Of a stretch of DNA of 5,543 nucleotides, positions 1-5,543 are shown one piece after another. Below the pieces are notes generated by a model, which made no database searches, was not told where the DNA came from, and saw only the letters and a list, made by a program, of their open reading frames with translations. A program made the position numbers and the translations under genes. Position 1 is the first letter of the stretch, and each line of letters starts with the position of its first letter. The DNA is from an uncultured Clostridia bacterium (GTDB lineage Bacteria > Bacillota > Clostridia > Christensenellales > CAG-917). The stretch covers positions 1 to 5,543 of the forward strand of contig USGA01000057.1 in the NCBI GenBank assembly GCA_900554085.1. The letters are read 5' to 3'.

Positions 1-581
1 CTGGCGTGAATGACGGAGGGCTGAGAGTCTATGTCGGACACGGCTATGTCGGCGGGGAAAATTTCGAAAGGCGGACACACCGTAATGCGTACGTCTCCCT
101 CGCGCACCTTTCCGTCCGCGTCGAGCGCCATACCCTTTTCGGTGTCCCACACCACCTTGTAAAAAGCGCTGCCCGTGACTTCGCTCCACGAATTTGCGAG
201 GTTCACGAGCGCGGAAAAACCGTTTTCGGCGGTGACGGCGGCAATGAGTTTGCCCGCGACCTCTGCGGCGGCGGTATCGTCGTCGTCGGGAGTTGCGGGG
301 CGCACGCTGACCTTTGCCTTTACGCGGGAAAGTTTCGCAAGCCTCGTCTCCACAATGGGCGCGATGTGGTTGTACACCTCCCTGCATTGCCAGAAATACC
401 GCCTCTCCGATTCCTCGACGTCGCCGCCGGGAGTAATCTCGGCGTACTGATTGCCGATGACGAAATTCATATTGAGTCGCCACCCCAGTTCCAGCGCCCG
501 TCGCGCCTCTCTGCGCTCCTCGAAATCCGCGAGCACCTCGGCTACGGCCTCTTTTTCCTTTTCGGAAATGTCCCTGTTCAT
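1..581 (-). CDS. Phage portal protein, N-terminal part (cut by window edge)
   Basis: The first 193 residues of a protein that runs off the left edge. Portal proteins form the dodecameric ring at one capsid vertex through which terminase pumps DNA and to which the tail attaches. The visible part fits the P22-like/podophage-type portal pattern. There is an acidic-basic helical start (residues 1-35) and an N-G-N-Q-Y type loop after a G-W-R-x-N helix (33-46). A long helix follows with the NHIAPIVETRLAKL segment (71-84), then a SVRPATPDDDDTAAAEVA stretch (92-109), and a G-S-A-F-Y-K-V-V-W-D strand (137-146) leading to PPFEIFPAD (170-178). The ATG has a strong AGGAGG site five bases upstream (plus-strand 587-592) and lies 12 bases after the stop of the preceding gene, so it should be translated as part of the same operon. 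The assignment rests on this pattern together with its place downstream of a terminase. An exact family cannot be given from a fragment. Confidence 0.83.
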   Translation of the reverse strand, partial: MNRDISEKEKEAVAEVLADFEERREARRALELGWRLNMNFVIGNQYAEITPGGDVEESERRYFWQCREVYNHIAPIVETRLAKLSRVKAKVSVRPATPDDDDTAAAEVAGKLIAAVTAENGFSALVNLANSWSEVTGSAFYKVVWDTEKGMALDADGKVREGDVRITVCPPFEIFPADIAVSDIDSQPSVIHA

Positions 582-593
582 CACAACCTCCTC

Positions 594-887
594 TTACGGA
601 TTGCCCTCGCGGGCTTTTCTCTCCTCCTCGCGGAGGGCAAGTTCGCGGAGCAGTTTCTCGCGCTCCGCCTCGAGTTCCTCGTCGGACATATCCTCCGCGC
701 TCTTTTCGGAGAACAGTTCGAGATATGTTTTGAGAGCCGCGCTGTCCGGCGGATAGTATTTCCCGGTGACCCTGCGTCTGACGAGAGTGAGTTCTCCCTC
801 CGCGGACACGGCGTATTCCTCCTGCACTTCGTCGCGGGTATATCCCTTGGCTTTCATAAGGAGGGATTTCAAGATTTCGTCATCCAT
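594..887 (-). CDS. Small phage protein between terminase and portal, possibly small-terminase-like
   Basis: A 97-residue, highly charged protein. Its ATG lies inside the last codons of the terminase gene in another frame (19-base overlap, 869-887), with an AAGGGAG ribosome-binding site just upstream inside the terminase coding sequence, which suggests translational coupling. Residues 1-22 form a short helix with an LLMKAKGYTRDE motif. Residues 23-45 look like strands with alternating charged and hydrophobic residues. Residues 46-59 hold a YYPPDSAALKTYLEL motif. Residues 60-95 form a very acidic then basic helix, a likely coiled coil. The combination of K-A-x-G-Y, a basic strand and P-P-D-x-x-A-L resembles, from memory, the C-terminal part of a class of phage small terminase subunits, but the usual N-terminal helix-turn-helix is absent. 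It could instead be an unrelated head-associated accessory protein. It is very likely a real gene; its function is a tentative inference. Confidence 0.85.
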   Translation of the reverse strand: MDDEILKSLLMKAKGYTRDEVQEEYAVSAEGELTLVRRRVTGKYYPPDSAALKTYLELFSEKSAEDMSDEELEAEREKLLRELALREEERKAREGNP

Positions 888-2308
888 ACACGCTCCCTTA
901 CCGCCGCGCGAATGAGTCTTTCGCGGTCGCGTTGCACGGCGGTCTTTTCGGGCGGAGCGGGCGAGGGGGAGGGTTGCCGCGACATCACGAAGTACCTCAA
1001 CTCGTCGAGAGCGTGGTCGTCGACTTTGCGCGGTCTGTCGCCGTCGCCCCACCAATAACCTTTGAGTTCCCGAATGAGATTGACGCAGTTTCTGAATATG
1101 AAGATACGGGGCGGGTCTTGTTCGAACAAAGACTTGATGCGTTGAATTCCGCTGTACAAATCCTTGTTTACGCGAGTATTGACGGATATTCCCCTCTCCA
1201 GGAAAAGTTCCGCCACGCTCTTCTCGGAGGCGAGAGTGCGCTGCCCCGCCGCGCTGTCTATCAGCGCCCGCAGTCTCCCCGCGCCGTCCCTGCGCCAGCC
1301 GAGCGAATCGGCAAGCGCGAGAATCCTGTCTGCGTGATAGTCGACGTTTCTGCCCTTTTCGTAATGTTCTCCCACCACGTAAATGCGCCCGTCGTAATCC
1401 ACAGCGTAGAAATGACAACTCGTGGGATTGACGAAACCGGGGTCGATTGACGCCGTGCTTTGCCAGTCCGCAGGCACGGGGAAAGGGTCGATGACGTGTT
1501 TGGCGGGGTCGAACTCGGGATACACGAGCCCCTCCCCCTGAAAGAATTTGCCGAAGCGTCGCGACTGCTGTTCCTCCTCCGACGTGACGGAAAGCATATG
1601 TCGGATTTCCTCCTCGCCCAGATAAGGATTGTCTCGCCACTCCATATGAGTGCACCACACTTCTGGGTCTCTCCCCTCGTTGAGTTCTATCTCTTCGTAC
1701 ACCCAGGTCAACCCTTTGAGGGGGGTCATAGTGCCGAAGATATAACCTCCGCGGTCGAACACGCGCATACGACATTCGTCATAGATTTCCTCGGGCGGTT
1801 CCTCGTCGAACCACACGAAATCGAGCGACGCGCCCTGAAACTTTTCCCGCCCCTGGTCGCAGGACTTGAACCCGATTTTGGACAGCCCGCCGAAAGCGTT
1901 CCGCACGACGATGTGGTCTATCACGCCGTATTCCGGCGACCCTTTCTTGCCGCTCACCATTACGATGTCTTCGATGCGGCGGGAAGGCAGATACCTCAGA
2001 ATCTTGGCTTGAGCAACGTCCCTCTGCACCTGCCTGGACAGGCTCACAACCCACCCCTGCACGTCTTGACGGTTGGGCTTGTACGGGTGTTCGCCGAGAG
2101 CCAGCCAGATACTCTCCACCGCTCCGCACTCCGTTTTTCCCGAGCGGTTGCCGCCGAAAACCCACCTGTTTTTCAACGGGCAACGGTGAAACTCCATTTG
2201 CTTGACGTGAATCTTGCCGAGGTTGTAATTGCGTAACGGTTCGGCACGTCTGCGCCTGAGTTCACGCTCGATGCTTGCGATTTTCAGAAGTGCGTCTTTC
2301 TCATTCAT
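869..2308 (-). CDS. terL: Phage terminase large subunit (packaging ATPase and nuclease)
   Basis: A 479-residue full-length terminase large subunit, the motor that pumps phage DNA into the prohead and cuts the concatemer. The N-terminal ATPase has a Walker A motif GGNRSGKT (52-59), a Walker B strand LDFVWFDEE (162-170) with D168 and catalytic E169, and a coupling motif FGTMTPLKG (191-199). The C-terminal RNase H-like nuclease has the expected acidic positions: SIDPG (D289), LIDSAAG (D351), and DDHALDELRY (430-439, D431 or D435). The length and motif order match the Terminase_6 / Terminase_6C families. The tail from about residue 444 is Pro-rich and then Arg-rich. An in-frame TAG lies four codons upstream of the chosen ATG, which fixes the start. 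The Shine-Dalgarno is weak (TAGG, about eight bases before the ATG). No small-subunit gene precedes it; the 97-residue gene follows and overlaps its 3' end. Confidence 0.97.
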   Translation of the reverse strand: MNEKDALLKIASIERELRRRRAEPLRNYNLGKIHVKQMEFHRCPLKNRWVFGGNRSGKTECGAVESIWLALGEHPYKPNRQDVQGWVVSLSRQVQRDVAQAKILRYLPSRRIEDIVMVSGKKGSPEYGVIDHIVVRNAFGGLSKIGFKSCDQGREKFQGASLDFVWFDEEPPEEIYDECRMRVFDRGGYIFGTMTPLKGLTWVYEEIELNEGRDPEVWCTHMEWRDNPYLGEEEIRHMLSVTSEEEQQSRRFGKFFQGEGLVYPEFDPAKHVIDPFPVPADWQSTASIDPGFVNPTSCHFYAVDYDGRIYVVGEHYEKGRNVDYHADRILALADSLGWRRDGAGRLRALIDSAAGQRTLASEKSVAELFLERGISVNTRVNKDLYSGIQRIKSLFEQDPPRIFIFRNCVNLIRELKGYWWGDGDRPRKVDDHALDELRYFVMSRQPSPSPAPPEKTAVQRDRERLIRAAVRERVWMTKS

Positions 2309-2347
2309 ATCGCGAGCCTAAATCCCGAAATTCGGAAAAATCAACGA

Positions 2348-2356
2348 ATTATGTCA
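2348..2356 (-). promoter_or_regulatory. Candidate extended -10 promoter for the phage operon
   Basis: Read on the minus strand this is TGACATAAT: the TG of an extended -10, one spacer base, and CATAAT, which matches TATAAT at five of six positions. No good -35 hexamer is found 16-18 bases upstream, which is typical for extended -10 promoters. The predicted transcript start near 2341 would leave a leader of about 33 bases before the terminase ATG, containing the near-palindrome at 2325-2335. The call is by motif only and could be chance. Confidence 0.35.
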
Positions 2357-2470
2357 CCCTTTTGTATCCGAACGTCCCGCCGAACAGCGCACCGCGCCGC
2401 TCTCCCCCGCCGCCTGCCGCCGCGTTTCGGACGGATAAAAACGCACTCCGCGGATTTTGCGGAAAAGTGT

Positions 2471-2510
2471 AATTAAAGACTTTATTTTTGGGTATATTTA
2501 TTGTAAAATT
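2471..2510 (+). promoter_or_regulatory. AT-rich candidate promoter abutting the start codon
   Basis: A 40-base AT-rich stretch in otherwise GC-rich DNA, immediately upstream of the membrane-protein ATG. Possible -10 boxes are TATATT (2493-2498), TATTGT (2499-2504) and TAAAAT (2504-2509). AAGACT (2476-2481) lies 17 bases before the second and shares only its GAC core with TTGACA. The second or third box would put the transcript start at or within a few bases of the ATGs at 2511 and 2517, giving a leaderless or nearly leaderless mRNA. That fits the lack of a Shine-Dalgarno site. The exact hexamers are uncertain. Confidence 0.4.
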
Positions 2511-3551
2511 ATGACTATGAAACTCTCGAAGGTCCTCTTGCCGACAGTCGTCATCGTCGCACTCCTCGCGGTGTGCGCGGTGTCGTGCGTCTTTTGGGCG
2601 CCCGCGGCGACCGCCGAAGCGGCGGCGCTTTCGTCCGCCGAAAACGGAGGGGTCTGCTACATTCACGTTCCGATAACCGACGAGGAATTGCTCGCGGGCA
2701 CAACCCCGTATCCCACTTCGGTAAGGGCAAGCAACTCTTTCGGCAATTCTTTTGCGCTGTTTTCGGGATATTGGTACAAAGCGACGGTTTCGGGAGAATA
2801 CTACTGCCTGGATTTGGTCGCCGACACTGCTTTTTATGTTAACGCAACCGACCTTGAGCCGTCCTGGGTGCTCGATTCCGCAACAGTCGAAATCCCGGAC
2901 TCCCCCACTCCTCAGGTTACGCTGACTGCGGTAGCCGACGCCTCGTACTGGGACAGTTGGCTGAGAGGAGACCCCGAAAATTACACGTTCGCCCTTGTAG
3001 GTTACACCGATTCCTCAAAAAGCGGCGTTTATTTCATCGCGACTCCCAAGAGCGGTTCGTTGCGTTTCTACGACGACGCTCCTCTTGACGCCTTCACAGC
3101 CTTCACCGTTCCGCTTCATTCGGACGACGCGGCACGACTCGAACAGTTGCAGGCAGCGCAGGTGCCCGAAGGCGACGGCACGATAGAGCCGCCCGACCTC
3201 GGCTCGGACAGCATACGCATTGCCTTAATCATCGGAATGGCCGTTCCCGTGGTCATCATAGCGCTGCTGCTCTTCAAGCCCTCGCGCGCAAAAGGCGGCG
3301 ACAGAAAGGAACTCCGTCGCGGAGGAAGGCGTCCTGCCGCCTCGCCCGTCGACTACGACCGCGACCGCTCCTACGGCGACGGCAGAGACCGTTATGAGCG
3401 CGGCTATCGCGATTACGAGCGCAACGACTACTACGAACGCGAAGCGCGGCGAGATTACGACAGAGGATACGACCGCGGCTACGACAGAGGGTATGACAGA
3501 GGCTACAGCGACCGCCGCAACGACTACCCCGACTACGACGACAGAAGATAA
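2511..3551 (+). CDS. Type I membrane protein with Asp/Arg/Tyr-rich cytoplasmic tail, function unknown
   Basis: I do not recognise the family. The 346-residue protein begins with a signal peptide: a lysine-bearing start, a hydrophobic core at about 9-28, and A-x-A sites allowing cleavage after A35 or A37. A weak lipobox-like AVSC (23-26) is less convincing. An exported region of about 195 residues follows, rich in Ser, Thr, Asp and aromatics, with no known motif. A membrane segment IRIALIIGMAVPVVIIALLLF (start about 235) is followed by a basic stop-transfer stretch, so the tail should be cytoplasmic. The tail (about 275-346) is low-complexity Asp, Arg, Tyr and Gly, with four YDRG repeats, and is probably disordered. 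ATG 2511 is chosen; ATG 2517 is equally possible and neither has a Shine-Dalgarno site. A TTG at 2457 would lengthen the frame but would prepend an odd segment read through the AT-rich promoter region. It lies 27 bases upstream of yfcE and is probably co-transcribed with it. Confidence 0.82.
   Translation: MTMKLSKVLLPTVVIVALLAVCAVSCVFWAPAATAEAAALSSAENGGVCYIHVPITDEELLAGTTPYPTSVRASNSFGNSFALFSGYWYKATVSGEYYCLDLVADTAFYVNATDLEPSWVLDSATVEIPDSPTPQVTLTAVADASYWDSWLRGDPENYTFALVGYTDSSKSGVYFIATPKSGSLRFYDDAPLDAFTAFTVPLHSDDAARLEQLQAAQVPEGDGTIEPPDLGSDSIRIALIIGMAVPVVIIALLLFKPSRAKGGDRKELRRGGRRPAASPVDYDRDRSYGDGRDRYERGYRDYERNDYYEREARRDYDRGYDRGYDRGYDRGYSDRRNDYPDYDDRR
3456..3503 (+). repeat. Four tandem 12-base units encoding YDRG
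   Basis: Four in-frame 12-base units encode Tyr-Asp-Arg-Gly (residues 316-331 of the membrane protein), followed by a partial fifth unit (GGC-TAC then AGC). The units are identical in protein but differ at DNA level: Arg is AGA, CGC, AGA, AGA; Gly ends in A, C, G, C; Tyr is TAC, TAC, TAC, TAT. The surrounding 3345-3548 is a looser version of the same pattern with RYERGY, RDYERND and YEREARRDY motifs. Confidence 0.85.
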
Positions 3552-3578
3552 CACGCGCCACGGCGCGGAAGGAGTTTT

Positions 3579-4136
3579 ATGCGGCTCTTCATAGCATCGG
3601 ATATTCACGGCTCCGCAACCAACCTCGAAAAATTCTTTTCCATTGTGGACGCCGCTCTTCCCGAAAATCCCGAGACCAAAGTGGTATTGCTCGGCGATAC
3701 ATACAATCACGGTCCCCGCAATCCCCTGCCCGAAGGTTACGCTCCTATGCAGGTGGCGAAGTTGCTCAACGACGCGATGAGTTTCGTGACGGTCATCAAA
3801 GGCAACTGCGACAGCGAAGTGGACGAAATGATTTCCAATTTCCCGATTATCGGCGATTTTTCTATGGAGTGGGCGGGGCGCACCGTGTTTTTCACGCACG
3901 GTCACAAAGTCAACCCCGAAAATCCTCCCACGGGCGCAAAACGCGGCGACCTTGTATTCTACGGGCATTTCCACAAGCCCTCGGTCAAGGAAGCGGGCGG
4001 CGTTATTTACGTCTGCGTGGGGTCGGTCGGCATACCTTTCGACGGCACTCCGCACTCCTACGCCGTCCTCACGGAAACCGACGTAAAACTTATGTCTTTC
4101 GACGGTGAAACCATTGCCGAATTCGCGCTCTACTGA
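3579..4136 (+). CDS. yfcE: YfcE/MJ0936-type metallophosphodiesterase
   Basis: A complete 185-residue cytoplasmic phosphoesterase of the calcineurin-like superfamily, close in length and motifs to E. coli YfcE (about 184 residues). YfcE hydrolyses artificial phosphodiester substrates in a metal-dependent way; its natural substrate is not established. The two-metal site is intact: SDIHG (7-11; D8, H10), LGDTYNHGPRNPLPEGYAP (38-56; D40), GNCDSE (75-80; N76), THGH (106-109; H107, H109) and GHFHKP (129-134; H130, H132). The NHGPRNxLPEGYAP stretch and the GNCDSEVD motif are characteristic of YfcE rather than of other small metallophosphatases. The ATG has AAGGAG (3569-3574) five bases... that is, four spacer bases upstream, and follows the membrane-protein stop by 27 bases, so the two are probably one operon. 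No terminator is visible after its TGA. Confidence 0.95.
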   Translation: MRLFIASDIHGSATNLEKFFSIVDAALPENPETKVVLLGDTYNHGPRNPLPEGYAPMQVAKLLNDAMSFVTVIKGNCDSEVDEMISNFPIIGDFSMEWAGRTVFFTHGHKVNPENPPTGAKRGDLVFYGHFHKPSVKEAGGVIYVCVGSVGIPFDGTPHSYAVLTETDVKLMSFDGETIAEFALY

Positions 4137-4213
4137 GTGCGCGCCGCGGCCAACACCGCACGGACATTTTGCGCAGTCGACGCAGAGAATTTCAACGGAT
4201 AAAGGATAAGGAC

Positions 4214-4220
4214 AGGAGGG
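4214..4220 (+). promoter_or_regulatory. Strong ribosome-binding site of the glycosidase gene
   Basis: AGGAGGG lies three bases before the ATG at 4224 and is the clearest Shine-Dalgarno sequence on the plus strand; it fixes the glycosidase start. The 87-base gap before it (4137-4223) has no obvious -10/-35 pair and no terminator, so the gene may be read from upstream. Confidence 0.8.
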
Positions 4221-4223
4221 ATT

Positions 4224-5543
4224 ATGAACACCATACGACTGAGAACGCCTTTCGAGGTGGGCGACAAACCCCTTTCGGAATACCCGCGCCCGCAGTTTGC
4301 GCGCGACAGTTACCTCAATCTCAACGGATACTGGGACTACGCCGTGTGCTCTCGCACGGAGGAATTCCCGGGCTGGCAAGGCAAAATCCTTGTGCCCTAC
4401 TCGCCCGAATGTCTGCTGTCGGGATTGCCCGAGGGTATGGAAATCACCCCGTCAGACGTCCTGTATTACAGGCTGAAATTCAAGATAGAAGCGGGTTTCC
4501 TCAAGGCGCATACTTTCCTGCATTTCGACGCTGTCGACTGCGCTTGCCGCGTTTACCTCAACGACAAGGAACTGGGCACCCACGTAGGCGGCTATACGCC
4601 CTTCACTTTCGACGTGACCGACATCGCGAAAGAGGGCGCGAACACCTTGCAACTCGTCGTCACCGACCCGTCCGACACTTCCTACCATTCCCGCGGCAAA
4701 CAACGCGTGAAACACGGCGGTATCTGGTACACGCCGCAGTCGGGAATATGGCAGACCGTATGGCTCGAAAGCGTGCCCGAGACCTATCTCAGGGATATGA
4801 CGATAATCCCCGACATCGACCGCGACAAACTCATTGTCAGGCTTGACATCGCCGGCAAGGCGGACAGCGTGAATCTGGTGGTCTCCGACGGCAGGAACGC
4901 GCTCGTCAACCAGAAAGCCGAGGGTGACACCGTTGTGATAGATTTGCCCGAATACGAGTTGTGGTCGCCCGAAAATCCCAAACTTTACGACCTTTACGTC
5001 AACGTCGGCGAGGACGTGGTGCGCTCCTATTTCGGAATGAGGAAATTCTCCGTGGTGACCGACAGAAAGGGTTTCAGGCGCCTCGCCCTCAACAACAAAC
5101 CCTATTTCCACACGGGAGTGCTCGACCAGGGCTACTGGTCCGACGGTATGCTCACGCCGCCCTCGAACGCTGCCCTCGAATACGACGTCAAACTTGTGAA
5201 GTCTATGGGCTTCAATATGATAAGGAAGCACATAAAAATCGAGCCTCTGCGCTGGTATTATCATTGTGACCGCGAGGGAATCCTCGTGTGGCAGGATATG
5301 GTGTCGGGCGGTACGCCCTACAAATTCGCGGCAATCGGCGCCCTGCCCTTCGTAGGAATTCACCTCAAGGACAACCGCTACAAGTTCTTTTCCCGCGCGG
5401 ACGAGGAAGGCAGACGCGAATTCGAGCGCGAAATGCTCGAGACCGTGAACCGACTCAAAAACTGCGTTTCGGTAGCGATGTGGGTCATTTTCAACGAAGG
5501 CTGGGGACAGTTCGACTCCGTCGAAATCACCAAGCAACTCCGC
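4224..5543 (+). CDS. Glycoside hydrolase family 2 enzyme, N-terminal 440 residues (cut by window edge)
   Basis: A retaining exo-glycosidase of the beta-galactosidase/beta-glucuronidase family, acting on terminal beta-linked sugars; the substrate cannot be told. Domains in order are: a jelly-roll sugar-binding domain (about 20-185) with PRPQFARDSYLNLNGYWDY (21-39), a YYRLKF strand (81-86), VYLNDKELGTHVGGYTPFTFD (starting at 110) and GGIWYTPQSGIWQTVWLE (165-182); an Ig-like GH2 domain (about 187-278) ending LWSPENPKLYDL and YFGMRKF; and the start of the catalytic TIM barrel with YFHTGVLDQGYW (294-305), NMIRKHIKIEP (331-341) and GILVWQDM (352-359). The catalytic acid/base is E425 in MWVIFNEGWGQF (419-430). 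The nucleophile glutamate lies beyond the window. There is no signal peptide, so the enzyme is probably cytoplasmic and acts on imported oligosaccharides or glycosides. The IFNEGWGQFD form is typical of a large, poorly characterised GH2 group rather than LacZ itself. Confidence 0.94.
   Translation, partial: MNTIRLRTPFEVGDKPLSEYPRPQFARDSYLNLNGYWDYAVCSRTEEFPGWQGKILVPYSPECLLSGLPEGMEITPSDVLYYRLKFKIEAGFLKAHTFLHFDAVDCACRVYLNDKELGTHVGGYTPFTFDVTDIAKEGANTLQLVVTDPSDTSYHSRGKQRVKHGGIWYTPQSGIWQTVWLESVPETYLRDMTIIPDIDRDKLIVRLDIAGKADSVNLVVSDGRNALVNQKAEGDTVVIDLPEYELWSPENPKLYDLYVNVGEDVVRSYFGMRKFSVVTDRKGFRRLALNNKPYFHTGVLDQGYWSDGMLTPPSNAALEYDVKLVKSMGFNMIRKHIKIEPLRWYYHCDREGILVWQDMVSGGTPYKFAAIGALPFVGIHLKDNRYKFFSRADEEGRREFEREMLETVNRLKNCVSVAMWVIFNEGWGQFDSVEITKQLR

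Larger units (their letters stand above)
1..2308 (-). mobile_element. Edge of a prophage (packaging and head module)
   Basis: Three tightly packed minus-strand genes, terminase large subunit, a 97-residue protein and portal protein, form the classic beginning of the late module of a tailed phage. The genes overlap or are 12 bases apart and are probably one transcript. The module continues past the left edge. On the right it stops at the terminase start codon, beyond which genes run the other way and look chromosomal. No integrase, repressor or attachment repeat is visible here, so whether the prophage ends near 2310-2510 or this is a remnant cannot be decided from the window. All three reading frames are intact, so there is no sign of decay. 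Confidence 0.65.
2309..2510. other. Divergent intergenic spacer between phage and chromosomal genes
   Basis: About 200 bases with no convincing gene on either strand. The middle (about 2374-2425) is extremely rich in G and C with runs of CCGCC and CCCCC, while both flanks are AT-rich. An imperfect inverted repeat pairs TATCCG (2365-2370) with CGGATA (2432-2437). A short near-palindrome, CCGAA-A-TTCGG, lies at 2325-2335 in the probable leader of the terminase transcript. No stem followed by a T-run is seen, so no terminator is called. If the phage module is an integrated element, one attachment site could lie here, but that cannot be shown without the other end. Confidence 0.5.

Noticed and set aside
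6..1058. 350-codon plus-strand open frame antisense to the portal, the small protein and the end of terL
   Set aside because: It runs opposite to three well-supported genes, has no Shine-Dalgarno site and yields a composition without recognisable domains; long antisense frames are expected in GC-rich coding DNA.
594..1775. Long 393-residue version of the small phage gene
   Set aside because: The upstream part is terL read in a wrong frame (very Arg-rich, no motifs). The ATG at 887 has a proper ribosome-binding site and begins a normal-looking protein.
1460..2236. 258-codon plus-strand frame inside terL
   Set aside because: Antisense shadow of the terminase, whose motifs are unambiguous.
2457..2510. 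TTG start extending the membrane protein by 18 residues
   Set aside because: No Shine-Dalgarno site; the extension is read through the AT-rich promoter-like stretch and would displace a normal signal peptide from the N-terminus.
2349..2666. Minus-strand frame ending just upstream of terL as a possible small terminase
   Set aside because: It overlaps the signal peptide of the divergent gene, is Arg/Gly-biased, lacks a ribosome-binding site and shows no helix-turn-helix or small-terminase motif.
3456..3503. Tandem 12-base units as a CRISPR-like or regulatory DNA repeat
   Set aside because: The units are contiguous without spacers, in frame, and vary synonymously, which fits a coding repeat.
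4137..4161. GTGCG...CGCAC inverted repeat after yfcE as a terminator
   Set aside because: Only five base pairs with a 15-base loop and no following T-run.
3225..4379. 384-codon minus-strand frame opposite the membrane-protein tail, yfcE and the glycosidase start
   Set aside because: Opposite to an unambiguous yfcE; valine/alanine-rich low complexity arises from reading the repeat tail backwards.
4452..5537. 361-codon minus-strand frame opposite the glycosidase
   Set aside because: Antisense shadow of a clear GH2 coding sequence; no motif or ribosome-binding site of its own.

Overview
The window is GC-rich bacterial DNA with two gene blocks that point away from each other, separated by a spacer of about 200 bases (2309-2510). 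The genes have Shine-Dalgarno sites (AGGAGG-type before the portal gene, the phosphodiesterase gene and the glycosidase gene) and the standard stop codons. A signal-peptide protein with a single C-terminal membrane anchor, a YfcE phosphodiesterase and a cytoplasmic family 2 glycosidase together suggest a fermentative Bacillota/Clostridia-type bacterium, perhaps an uncultured gut lineage. That assignment is an inference; no marker gene is present.

Left block (1-2308, minus strand): the start of a tailed-phage packaging and head module. Read in its own direction it runs from a complete terminase large subunit (ATPase plus nuclease), through a 97-residue protein whose start lies inside the end of the terminase gene, to a portal protein that runs off the left edge. 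No separate small-terminase gene lies upstream of the large subunit where one is usually found. The 97-residue protein has a sequence signature that recalls the C-terminal part of some small terminase subunits. The block is probably one end of a prophage or prophage remnant. Its composition and codon choice look like those of the neighbouring chromosomal genes.

Spacer (2309-2510): mixed composition, with a very GC-rich middle and AT-rich flanks. It holds a candidate extended -10 promoter for the phage genes on the minus strand. On the plus strand an AT-rich stretch runs almost directly into the start codon of the next gene, without a Shine-Dalgarno site.

Right block (2511-5543, plus strand): an unrecognised type I membrane protein with an Asp/Arg/Tyr/Gly-rich cytoplasmic tail containing four YDRG repeats; 27 bases later a clear YfcE-type metallophosphodiesterase; and after an 87-base gap with a strong ribosome-binding site, the first 440 residues of a family 2 glycoside hydrolase, cut by the right edge. 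The first two are probably co-transcribed, and the glycosidase may belong to the same transcript since no terminator is visible before it. No tRNA, rRNA, CRISPR array or insertion sequence was seen.

The points most worth a second look are the unusual terminase/97-residue-protein/portal arrangement, the repeat-tailed membrane protein coupled to a phosphodiesterase, and the possible leaderless start of that membrane protein. Nothing here clearly amounts to a new defence or mobile system.
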